DNA of 64,000 bases from Phaseolus vulgaris (lineage: Eukaryota > Streptophyta > Magnoliopsida > Fabales > Fabaceae), in contig NW_027174109.1 in assembly GCF_000499845.2 (NCBI RefSeq), positions 124,001-188,000 on the forward strand, read 5' to 3'. A program made the position numbers and the translations under genes. Position 1 is the first letter of the stretch. The number at the start of each line of letters is the position of its first letter. The notes beneath the pieces are model-generated. The model was given only the letters and a program-made list of their open reading frames with translations, was not told the origin of the DNA and ran no database searches. Of this stretch, positions 42,344 through 51,216 are shown piece after piece.

Positions 42344-43273
42344 TGATCCTGCCTGTTGACCAGGACGCAAGAGCCTTGCCTCGTCAAATCTGGATCGACT
42401 CCGCACCGTGTTAGCTTCCGTCCTTCGCCTTGATTCACCTCAAGAACCTGCAAAAGACAGAACGGCGCCGCTGCGGCCGATCACGCTCCGACGCCCAAGT
42501 TAGCGACTGAACCACCAAAATACTAAGAGAAAACTAAGAACTTCAGGAACCGTGCAAAATTCTCTCTCAGCGTACTCAAGTTCTCGCAAGCGTAAAAGAA
42601 GTATTCTAAAACGCGCGTACCTCAGAAGTTCGTTAGGATTCCTTATATACCTGTGCATTTTCTCTCTCCTGACAGTTACACATTTGGACACGTGGCTCGT
42701 ATCCAGCTGTACACGTGTCACCATCTGGAGCATCCTTGACTTGGGCGTCACCTCTTACTCTTCAGGCTTTCGGCTAAGTTACTTATGCAGGAAACAACTC
42801 AGCGCATAACTGCCTTGGAGCGTGATCTCTTCTGCGTGGCGAGTACGGGTGTCATCATACACACCTTCCCTGTGGTCTCGCAGGCCGCCATCATGATCTA
42901 CTTCACTTGCTTCATCGTACATGCCCGGGTAAGCTGTTCCCCGACCTCGACCTCTGGCTAGCTAGGGAATGACCATTTGACGACTTCATCCTCTGCTTCG
43001 AAAGCCTGGAACAAGCTTCCCTGATCCTTCGGCGATGTCCTCCTTTCGGCGATCTCTGATCACTTGGTCGTCTAGGTTCACATCCGGCGACTTCATCACA
43101 AACCCGGTGACCGCCGGTTTAGGTATGCTAGAGATCGGAGCACGCCAACTTAATGACTGGCGACTACACGAGCCCCCCGACTTCCTTCCCTTCTGCCAGC
43201 CAGGTGCCCCGTTCAACACGCCTATATTATAGCTTGCTGCCACGTCATCACTTCCGACTACCTGGGCGTTACA
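42344..43273 (-). repeat. G1 5' LTR
   Basis: Partner of 2431-3360. Minus-strand TATA box GGTATATAAGG at 42641-42651 lies in the expected interior position for the promoter of the sense RNA. Ends TTACA next to AGATT of the copia gag. Confidence 0.95.
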
Positions 43274-43384
43274 AGATTCAACAAAGATCTTCATACGCAC
43301 CTTCCAAAATTGGTAATTCAAACCACAGAATAAAGGTAGTTTGTTTATTGATGCACCCTGCCCAAAGGGTAATTTTTCAGCCAT
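43274..43384 (-). pseudogene. copia gag N-terminus (continues 2430)
   Basis: The N-terminal 37 codons or so of copia gag, with INKLPLFCGLNYQFWKVRM and KIFVES. The reading stops at the G1 LTR edge (43273) and resumes at 2430, 40.8 kb away, which proves that everything between is inserted. The ATG is at 43384, and 21 bp farther out the G4 LTR begins, so the copia 5' UTR and 5' LTR are displaced or lost. The first five bases (43274-43278, AGATT) are the target duplication of G1. Confidence 0.92.
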
Positions 43385-43405
43385 AAGAAAAAGATTTTTA
43401 GGATC

Positions 43406-44594
43406 TGATCCGATCGGTCATCGGTAGTCGATGACGTCAGCATCAGAGAACCACGTGGACCACTCGCAGGGTGACACGTGGACCAGGTGGCAGAGAGGTA
43501 GAGGGACGATCGCCAAGAGAGGCGATCGGTGGTCAGTAACCAAGTTACCACCGACAGATCAGGCGGCAGAGAGGTCGGGGGATAGATCACCCAGAATGGT
43601 GATCGGTGGTCAGTAGCCGAGTGACCACCAGCAGACCAGTTCCCAGACTCGCGCCTGGAGGCAGAGCGCGAGTAGCGAATAAACACTGATCAGTCATCGT
43701 GTGTATTGTCATCGGGGTCTCGTGTTACACGCAGTTAAACTGGGACTAAGGTTCCCAGCGAGAGCGTTACGCATAGGCCTCGCATGAGCACACCTCAAGG
43801 AATCATGCACAAGAGTGGCCTGAGGGAACTAGTAAGCCAGTCGATGATTGGTGATTCCCTCAACCCATTACGTGCGTGTCATCCTGAAGGGTAAGTCGCC
43901 TACACAGAGAGTAACGTTTGGTGAGTGCGCCTAGACCAGCCACACCCGACGTTCTCCTAAGAGTATGCAATTTACCCAGATAAGAGAAGCATCCTAGGTT
44001 ACTCCGCAAGGGCGTAACTTAGGCAGACAAAGAGAGGCGCTAGAGCCCTTCCAGTAAGTGACACGTGTGTGGTTAGATGTGAGTTGCAGGCCTCCACGTG
44101 TCATCATCTGAGAGGGGTGCGGTCCAGACAAAAGAGCACTCCGTACCGCTAAAGGTACAGACAAGCGCAGACATGCGCAGACTCTCACGCTCCCCATTGC
44201 TGATTCTGAAGGTACGCTTTCTCTGAAAAGCATGACAGGGTTCTGACACATGCCAGAAAAGCATAACAGAATTCTGTTATGCCCAGAAGCAGGGAAAGAG
44301 AGATAAAAGGCAGAATCAGAGTGAGAGTGGGGGGAAAAAAGAAAGAGAGACGAAAAACATAGTGCAAGTTTTTTCTCACACACACATTACTAGTTTCCAG
44401 TTTCTGGTGGTTCTGTTGGACTAACTTGATCGTCGGAGTGCAAACGGCCGCTAGAGGCGCCGTCTGTGTGTTTTGTAGGTCACATTTTGAAGACAGAAAG
44501 TTCAGAAGGTGATTCTTCAGGAGACGCAGTCGCGAAGACAGGGCAGAGAGTGTTACGAAGCGATTCACCCACGTTCAAGTTGCCGGCAGGATCA
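43406..44594 (+). repeat. G4 LTR, left copy (1189 bp)
   Basis: Starts TGATCCGATCGG, ends GGCAGGATCA. Near its start are TGACGTCA (43432-43439), CACGTGG and ACACGTGG words, and hairpins: GGTGGTCA with TGACCACC (43604-43629) and a related GGTGGT/ACCACC pair just upstream. A TATA-like GATAAAAGG is near 44302. Confidence 0.93.
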
Positions 44595-44596
44595 TT

Positions 44597-44615
44597 TGGC
44601 GCCCACCGTGGGGCC
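44597..44615 (+). promoter_or_regulatory. G4 primer binding site
   Basis: TGGCGCCCACCGTGGGGCC two bases after the LTR end, identical to the G3 site. A second copy is at 55267-55285 after the right LTR. Confidence 0.87.
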
Positions 44616-44690
44616 CGAGTGAATCGTTGTCCCATACATACCACAGCTTTAAAGCTCACCAGAGTTTTATCATTTTCTTTGATAGAGAAG

Positions 44691-47600
44691 ATGCCTAGAA
44701 ACAGACAACCATCACCTGCGCCATCCGCTGATGAAGGAGCTGTGACAATGGCGCAGGTCCTGGAAATGGTGCGCACGCTGCAGGATAACGCTGCAGCGTC
44801 GAAAGTCGAACAAGAAAGGATGCAGACGGAGTTGGCTGCGTCGCAAAGCAGGAACGACGAACTGAATCGTGTCAACGAAGAGTTGAGAAGAGCGCTGCAG
44901 GCGCAGAGGGAGCACGTTGTTGACGAAAGGGTGTCTAGGCAGCCCTCACCTCCAAGGGCATTCCCCATGCCATTCTCCCCTGAGATCATGGGAACCATGG
45001 TGCCTCCCAACCTGGTGGGGGTAAAAGCGTCGTTCAAAGGGGTAGAAGACCCGGAGGCGCATCTGACGGCTTTCCACACCCAGATGATGTTGTCTGGGGG
45101 TTCAGATGCTGTGTACTGCAAGATGTTCATGAGCACACTGAACGGAATCGCCATGGAGTGGTTCGTGAGTTTACCAGAAGGGCATATCACGTCTTTCTCT
45201 CAGTTCTCGAAGCTCTTCATTGAACAATACATCGTCAACAAGGCACCTGTAGTGGTGTCCTACGACCTGTTCGATGTGCGCCAATACCAGAGGGAGTCGC
45301 TGAAAGATTACCTCAACCGCTTTGGAGCACAAGTGGTTAGACTACCCAGCAAAGATGAAGATATGCTTGTGCACGCGTTTAAGAAGGGGGTGCTGCCTGG
45401 CCCTTTCAGCGAGTCTCTCATCAGGAGCCATCCCAGCACCTTTGCAGAGATCCGACGACGTGCGGTGGCGCACATAGTGGCAGAAACAGAGGTTTCTGAG
45501 AAGAGGGGAAGTGCTGCACCACCCAGACCGCGTGGAGGGCAAGGAAAACCACAGCAAGCAAGGGTGCATGAGGCCAAAGAGGGGAAGAAGGTGCGGGAAA
45601 AACCTCGTCCCTATGCACCAGGCAAAGACCAGAGCAAGGGGCGTGCAAGGGAGAATAACGCACCCCCGAGATATAACTTCATGGTGGGATTGGCGGATCT
45701 CATCGCCCTTCCTGCCGTAGCAGCAAGGCTACGAGTACCAGAGAAGACGGATAAGGTACTCGGAAGGAAGAAGAATGAATGGTGTGAGTTCCATCAGGCC
45801 TTTGGCCATACACTTCATTCCTGTCTGGCGCTGGGACACCAACTGGCAGAGTTGGTGAAGTCTGGTTTTCTAGCAGATTACCTGCGTGAGCCGCAGGGGG
45901 ATCGCGCGTCAGGATCCCAAACTGGAGAGCAACAGCATGAAGTCCCCGTGCATGGGGAAGTGCAGACGATCGCTGGAGGCTTCTCTGGTGGGGGATGCAC
46001 AGCTTCGCAAAGAAGGAGATACACTCGATCGGTGATGGCGGTCGATGCAGTGAATGAGAGTCATTACCCTGAGGTGGACATTATCTTCAGGAAAGCTGAC
46101 CTACGGGACGTTGTCCCGCACGACAACGACCCTGTGGTCATTTCTCTCATCACAGCAGGAAGGCGGGTGCATAGAGTACTCGTAGATCAAGGAAGCTCGG
46201 CGGATGTCATGTTCTGGCCAACATTCAACAAGCTACAGTTGTCCCCTGATCAGTTAAGACCGTATACTGGTTGTCTCTACGGGTTCGCAGGGGATCAGGT
46301 AGAAGTGCGGGGATACATCGAGCTGAGGACGACATTCACTGACGGAACGACAGCCCGCACTGAAAAGATAAAGTACCTGGTGGTGAACGCCCCTTCTGCG
46401 TACAATGTCCTGTTGGGGAGGCCAACGCTCAATAGACTGGGCGCAATACCATCGACAAGGCATATGAAGTTGAAGCTGCCGTCGATGGAAGGGGCCGTGA
46501 TAACCATCAAGTCGGATCAGGCTGAGGCAAGACGCTGTTATGAGAACAGCTTGAAACAAAAAAGAAGTGTGTGCCATGTCACCACAAAACCACCACCAGG
46601 CGTGCGCGAAGAGCGATTGGCGGTCAGGGAGACACAAGGCGCTCAGAGGATGGAGAACGCTGCGGTGGGGGGCTCCCAGGTGGCCCAAGTTGAGGAAGAA
46701 GAGGAAGGCACGATCACTCCTCGCGAGTCAGGGATCGTGAGAGCGGTCATTGCCAGTGAGAGGAGGCCCCACCCAGCTGAAGGATGGGTCGAAGTGGACA
46801 TCAGGGGAAGAAAATTCAAGTTGGGGGAATCCCTCGTTGAAGAAGAGCGAAGGCTGATCAGGGGTGTGATTGAGAAGCACATGAATGCCTTTGCATGGTC
46901 ATCATCCGACATGCCAGGAATCGAACCCGATTTCCTCTGCCATCGTCTATCAATGGACCCCATGGTTCGACCGGTGCGACAGAGAAGAAGGAAATTCAAC
47001 GAGGAGAAGAGGAAGGTGATCCACGAGGAAGCGCAGAAGCTCCTTGTCGCAGGGCATATCAGAGAAATCCAGTACTCCGAGTGGTTAGCGAATGTGGTAC
47101 TGGTGCGGAAGGCAAGCGGCAAGTGGAGAATGTGCGTGGACTTCACTGACCTCAACAAGGCGTGCCCCAAGGATTCTTACCCCTTACCCAGCATAGATGC
47201 TCTAGTCGATAGCGCCTCGGGGGGAAAGCTACTCAGCTTCTTGGACGCTTTCTCGGGATATAACCAGATCAGGATGCACCCAATGGACGAATGCAAGACC
47301 GCGTTTATGACGGAACGGTCTTGCTATTGCTACAAGGTCATTCCATTTGGGTTGAAGAATGCGGGGGCTACCTACCAGCGGCTCATGAACAGGGTGCTCT
47401 CGCCCATGCTGGGAAGGAACGTACACGCCTATGTAGATGACATGGTGGTTACGTCCCAAGAGAAGAAGCATCATGCAGCTGATCTGGAAGAGCTATTCAC
47501 CACCATTGCAAAGTATAGGCTGAAGCTCAACCCTGAGAAATGCATATTCGGTGTGGAGGCTGGGAAGTTCTTGGGTTTCCTCTTGACAGAGCGAGGAATT

Positions 47601-48341
47601 GAAGCCAACCCGGAGAAGTGTGCGGCGATCGTGGCAATGAGGAGCCCAACGACGGTGAAGGAGGTGCAGCAGCTCACCGGTCGCTTGGCAGCACTGTGCC
47701 GATTTATGTCTGCTGGTGGGGAGAAGGGTCACCCATACTTCCAGTGTCTCAAGCGCAACAGCAGATTTCTCTGGACGCAGGAGTGCGAGGAGGCCTTCAT
47801 CAAGTTGAAGGGGTATCTGGCGAGCCCACCAGTCTTGCGAAAGCCCCAGGTAGGCATCCCTCTTCGTCTATACTTTGCTGTTACGGAGAGGGCAGTCAGT
47901 TCAGTCCTGGTGCAAGAGCAGGACCAGGCCCAGAGGTCTGTTTACTTCGTAAGTAAGGTGCTGCAAGGCCCTGAAACAAGGTACCAGGCCCTCGAGAAGG
48001 CTGCTCTGGCGGTGGTATTCTCAGCCAGAAGACTCAGGCATTACTTCCACAGCTTCACAGTGGTGGTGATGACTGATCTGCCTATCCAGAATGTATTGAA
48101 GAAACCTGATGTGGCAGGAAGGATGGTCAAATGGGCGGTGGAATTGTCAGAATTTGACATCCAGTACGAGCCCCGAGGACCGATCAAGGGGCAGGTGTTC
48201 GCGGACTTTGTAGTCGAGCTGTCATCCATCGCGACACCTGTAGAAGGGCTAGATTTCCGATGGGTGTTATCGGTGGATGGCTCCTCTAATCAGCAGGGAA
48301 GCGGCGCTGGAGTCATCTGGAAGGACCAAACGGGGTACTGA
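44691..48341 (+). CDS. G4 gag-protease-RT-RNase H polyprotein (open, 1216 codons)
   Basis: Start MPRNRQPSP at 44691 chosen because G1 and G3 gags begin at the same place relative to the coiled coil; the frame is open farther upstream only through LTR/leader. Coiled coil about 17-75; gag core about 110-270 (FHTQMMLSGGSD, MEWFVSLPEGH, YDLFDVRQYQRESLKDYLNRF); knuckle WCEFHQAFGHTLHSC near 364-378; protease LVDQGSSADVMF with Asp near 499; RT with CVDFTDLNKACPKDSYPLPSID and YVDD near 914-917; RNase H to ADFVVELSS. It ends inside the second RNase H (VLSVDGSSNQQGSG) by a one-base loss near 48319. The best-preserved sense gene in the window. Confidence 0.93.
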   Translation: MPRNRQPSPAPSADEGAVTMAQVLEMVRTLQDNAAASKVEQERMQTELAASQSRNDELNRVNEELRRALQAQREHVVDERVSRQPSPPRAFPMPFSPEIMGTMVPPNLVGVKASFKGVEDPEAHLTAFHTQMMLSGGSDAVYCKMFMSTLNGIAMEWFVSLPEGHITSFSQFSKLFIEQYIVNKAPVVVSYDLFDVRQYQRESLKDYLNRFGAQVVRLPSKDEDMLVHAFKKGVLPGPFSESLIRSHPSTFAEIRRRAVAHIVAETEVSEKRGSAAPPRPRGGQGKPQQARVHEAKEGKKVREKPRPYAPGKDQSKGRARENNAPPRYNFMVGLADLIALPAVAARLRVPEKTDKVLGRKKNEWCEFHQAFGHTLHSCLALGHQLAELVKSGFLADYLREPQGDRASGSQTGEQQHEVPVHGEVQTIAGGFSGGGCTASQRRRYTRSVMAVDAVNESHYPEVDIIFRKADLRDVVPHDNDPVVISLITAGRRVHRVLVDQGSSADVMFWPTFNKLQLSPDQLRPYTGCLYGFAGDQVEVRGYIELRTTFTDGTTARTEKIKYLVVNAPSAYNVLLGRPTLNRLGAIPSTRHMKLKLPSMEGAVITIKSDQAEARRCYENSLKQKRSVCHVTTKPPPGVREERLAVRETQGAQRMENAAVGGSQVAQVEEEEEGTITPRESGIVRAVIASERRPHPAEGWVEVDIRGRKFKLGESLVEEERRLIRGVIEKHMNAFAWSSSDMPGIEPDFLCHRLSMDPMVRPVRQRRRKFNEEKRKVIHEEAQKLLVAGHIREIQYSEWLANVVLVRKASGKWRMCVDFTDLNKACPKDSYPLPSIDALVDSASGGKLLSFLDAFSGYNQIRMHPMDECKTAFMTERSCYCYKVIPFGLKNAGATYQRLMNRVLSPMLGRNVHAYVDDMVVTSQEKKHHAADLEELFTTIAKYRLKLNPEKCIFGVEAGKFLGFLLTERGIEANPEKCAAIVAMRSPTTVKEVQQLTGRLAALCRFMSAGGEKGHPYFQCLKRNSRFLWTQECEEAFIKLKGYLASPPVLRKPQVGIPLRLYFAVTERAVSSVLVQEQDQAQRSVYFVSKVLQGPETRYQALEKAALAVVFSARRLRHYFHSFTVVVMTDLPIQNVLKKPDVAGRMVKWAVELSEFDIQYEPRGPIKGQVFADFVVELSSIATPVEGLDFRWVLSVDGSSNQQGSGAGVIWKDQTGY

Positions 48342-49216
48342 TCCAGCAGTCCCTCCGTTTCGCCTTCAAAGCTAGCAACAATCGGGCGGAGTATGAGGCC
48401 CTGATCGCAGGAATGTTGCTAGCAAGGGAAATGGGAGCAAGAAATCTGCTGGCCAAGAGCGATTCGTTACTGGTCACCGGGCAGGTTACCGGGGAGTTCC
48501 AAGCAAAGGACCCCCAGATGGCAGCCTACCTGGAGTATGTGCAGCTCCTGAAGACGTCTTTCGCCGAGTTTGAGTTAGTGCATGTGCCAAGAGAGCAAAA
48601 CGCCCGAGCAGACCTGCTTGCCAAGCTGGCCAGCTCAGGCAAGGGGGGGAAGCAGAGGACTGTCATTCAGGAGACCCTGAAGGTGCCGCGCGCGTTTATA
48701 TCAGACAACCAGGTGCTTCATGTATACAAGTCAATGGAGCGTCTAACGATCGGTCATCGGTCGTTGACTCAAGAGACGCTAAGAGCACCGAGGGTGAGAT
48801 CGCGACCCTCAAAGACCGATGAGTCGATGGAGGTTCATGCGGAGAAGGAACCCAACACCTGGATGACGCCATACCGGCTATACTTAGAAGACGGTGTACT
48901 CCCGCTCGATCTGGCAGAGGCAAAAAGAATAAAGAGGGGTTCAAGTAAGTTTACTCTCATAGATGGAAGCCTATTTAGATTTGGATTTTCTCACCCTGTG
49001 CAGATCTGTGTACACGGCGAGCAATGCACCAGACTCATGTCTGAGCTGCACGAGGGGGTGTGCGGAAGCCATGTGGGTGGTCGCGCTTTGGCAAGTAGAG
49101 TACTCCGCGCGGGGTACTACTGGCCAAAGCTGAAGGAAGATTGCATAAGGTTTGCTCAGCGATGCAAACAATGTCAGCTGCATGCAGATTGGCACAAGGC
49201 ACCCCTGAGGAGTTGA
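48342..49216 (+). pseudogene. G4 second RNase H and integrase zinc domain
   Basis: In a new frame: FKASNNRAEYEALIAGMLLAREMG, KSDSLLVTGQVTGEFQAKD, HVPREQNARADLLAKLASSGKGG, then LHEGVCGSHVGGR and CKQCQLH of the integrase zinc domain. It ends at a second one-base loss near 49200 (a run of C) just before the catalytic core. Confidence 0.87.
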
Positions 49217-50070
49217 GGTCCATCCATAGCCCGTGGCCATTCCATACATGGGGGATTGACATCCTAGGACCTTTTCCCCTGGCGACAAGGCAGATGAAGT
49301 TCCTCATTGTGGCCATCGAATATTTCACTAAGTGGGTGGAGGCAGAGCCAGTTGCACACATCACCGCACAGAAAGTGAACACTTCGTCTGGAAGAAATTG
49401 TCTGCCGCTTCGGAATACCCAAGAGGCTGGTCTCCGACAATGGCACCCAGTTCACCAGTCATCAGTGAGGAAGATGTGTGAAGAGCTAAAGATACAACAG
49501 GTTTCGCATCAGTGGAGCACCCACAAACAAATGGGCAGGTGGAGTCAGCAAACGAGTGCTGCTCAGGGGCTGAAGCGAAGACTAGACAAGGCCAAAGGAG
49601 GCTGGGCAGAGGAGGTCCCCAGAATTGTGTGGTCTTATCACACCACCCCACAGTCCAGCACCCATGAGACACCCTTCAGCCTTGTCTATGGGACAGACGC
49701 CATGATTCCGTAGAGATACAGGAGAGCTCCCCCAGATTCTTGAACTTCGTTGCTGAAGAGTCCAATGAAGAGCGTAAGGTGAATCTGGATCTGCTAGACG
49801 AAGTGCGAGAAGAGGCCAAGTCAGTGCTGAAGCTGTGAAGAGAGAGTAGAGCGGAGGCACAACTCTAAAGTGAGGCCCAGGCGCTTCCAGGAAGGTGACT
49901 GGTGATGAGAAAGGCGCATCAGAATGACATGCAGATTATCCCCAAAGTGGACAGGCCCGTACAGAGTGGTGGAGACATTAGAGAACGGAGCCTATCGCCT
50001 AGAGACTTTGGAAGGAGGAGCAATCCCCAGAACGTGGAACGCCACCCATTTAAAATTTTATTTCAGTTAA
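49200..50070 (+). pseudogene. G4 integrase core and C-terminus, several indels
   Basis: First catalytic Asp block WGIDILGPFPLA is readable; the stretch with the second Asp (about 49380-49470) is out of frame in the translation; WAEEVPRIVWSYHTTPQSS and FSLVYGTDAMIP return. After 49713 the tail continues in other frames (LDLLDEVREEA, ENGAYRLETLEGGAIPRTWN) to the stop at 50068-50070. At least four indels, so not functional. Confidence 0.85.
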
Positions 50071-51216
50071 AGTTGTACAGTAATGGCGTTCTCGCGCTAA
50101 AGACACATGCTTTGTATATGGTGGAAACAGTCGAACAGACAAGGGGGCACTCTTTTCCCTAAAGAGGGTTTTTAACGAGGCCACCCAATTAAAGAAAAAT
50201 TTCCAGCATATCAAGTGTGCTCAGGTATTAAAGTTAAAATCCTCCTTGCCCCAGGTGCAAGTGCAGGTGATTGGTTAGGCCCTACTTGCCCTAGGCGCAA
50301 GTACTGGCACCGATCTAAGTCTTCCTCACCCCAGGTGTGAGCGCAAGCAGAAAGGTTTGAAAAGCCAGGGGTGCTAGTAAGACCAGAGAGGGAAAGGAAA
50401 GGTTTTGACAAAACGTCCTTACCCACTTGGCATACACCAATATTGGCCCAGTAAGACTCTCAGTCAGAAACCTTTCTCACCCCAGGAGTGAGACAGGAAT
50501 GGCGACTCAACCCGCCAAAGGGTGATGACCTTGGGGAAAGGGAAAGGGGTTAGCGAGAAACACTTTCTTTCCCCAAGACGAGGCATCACTTTGAGCGATC
50601 GATGTCAAGGTCCTTTATGCACTTAGCGCTAGAGCGACAGAGAAAGCTAAGTAAGGACTAAAGAGCGATCACTGATGAGTTGTCGGTAATTGGCTAGTAG
50701 TGCAAAGCAGCGCACGAGGACTGTTAAACACCAAGCTGAGGGAATAGCCAGTCGTGATCAAGCAGATCGCGCTAAGCCTAAGCTGGTTAACACTTAGTCG
50801 CGCGCAAAGAGTAAGAGAAGCAGATCGCGCTAAGCCTAAGCTGGTTAACACTTAGTCGCGCGCAAAGAGTAAGAGAAGCAGATCGCGCTAAGCCTAAGCT
50901 GGTTAACACTTAGTCGCGCGCAAAGAGTAAGAGAAGCAGATCGCGCTAAGCCTAAGCTGGTTAACACTTAGTCGTGTGCGAAAGGAAAGGTAAAGCCCAA
51001 GATCGCGCTGAACCTAAACTAGCTAACAGTTAGTCGCGCACATAAAGATAAGTGAAGTCCAAAGAAAATACAAAGAGAATTGAGCAGTTAAAATCAAGGT
51101 ATATCACCAGAGATGTTCATACAATTGTCAGTTACAAGAGTTGAATGGTGCAGAAACGTAAGGTTACAGAATGAAGCTTTGTACAGAAGAAGTCAAATTT
51201 ACAAAAAGGAAGAGAT
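50071..51216. other. G4 spacer between integrase and antisense gene
   Basis: No gene. Conserved post-pol block 50141-50195 (GGGGGCACTCTTTT, hairpin CCCT-AAAG-AGGG, T run, AACGAGGCCACCC). 50220-50560 has repeated TGCCCCAGGTGCAAG/CACCCCAGGTGTGAG words. 50763-51050 is a 58-bp tandem array. From 51050 the sequence becomes AT-rich, the expected 3'UTR of the antisense gene. Confidence 0.65.
50763..51050. repeat. G4 58-bp tandem repeat with inverted arms
   Basis: Units begin CAGATCGCGC at 50763, 50821, 50879 and 50937 (exact 58-bp steps), then a degenerate fifth from about 50998. Each unit contains CGCGCTAAG and, 21-22 bp on, CTTAGTCGCG, which can pair with one bulged T. Confidence 0.93.

Larger units (their letters stand above)
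2431..43273 (-). mobile_element. G1: Ty3/gypsy Tat-type element with nested insertions
   Basis: Bounded by two 930-bp LTRs (2431-3360 and 42344-43273) that start TGATCC and end TACA, and flanked by AGATT on both sides (2426-2430 and 43274-43278). The two flanks rejoin one copia gag reading. G1's own DNA is 2431-4393 plus 32936-43273, about 12.3 kb; the rest is E2 and its passengers. Order on the minus strand: 5' LTR, primer site, leader, gag, protease, RT, RNase H, second RNase H, integrase, spacer, antisense gene, polypurine tract, 3' LTR. By eye the LTRs differ at about 20 of 930 sites. Confidence 0.95.

Noticed and set aside
44466..44690. Upstream start for the G4 polyprotein at 44466
   Set aside because: It lies in the LTR and runs through the primer binding site; the other gags begin at the position equivalent to 44691.
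50220..50560. Small gene in the CCCCAGGTG-rich stretch of G4
   Set aside because: The ORFs are short, differ between frames and follow a simple repeated word; no start context or family pattern.
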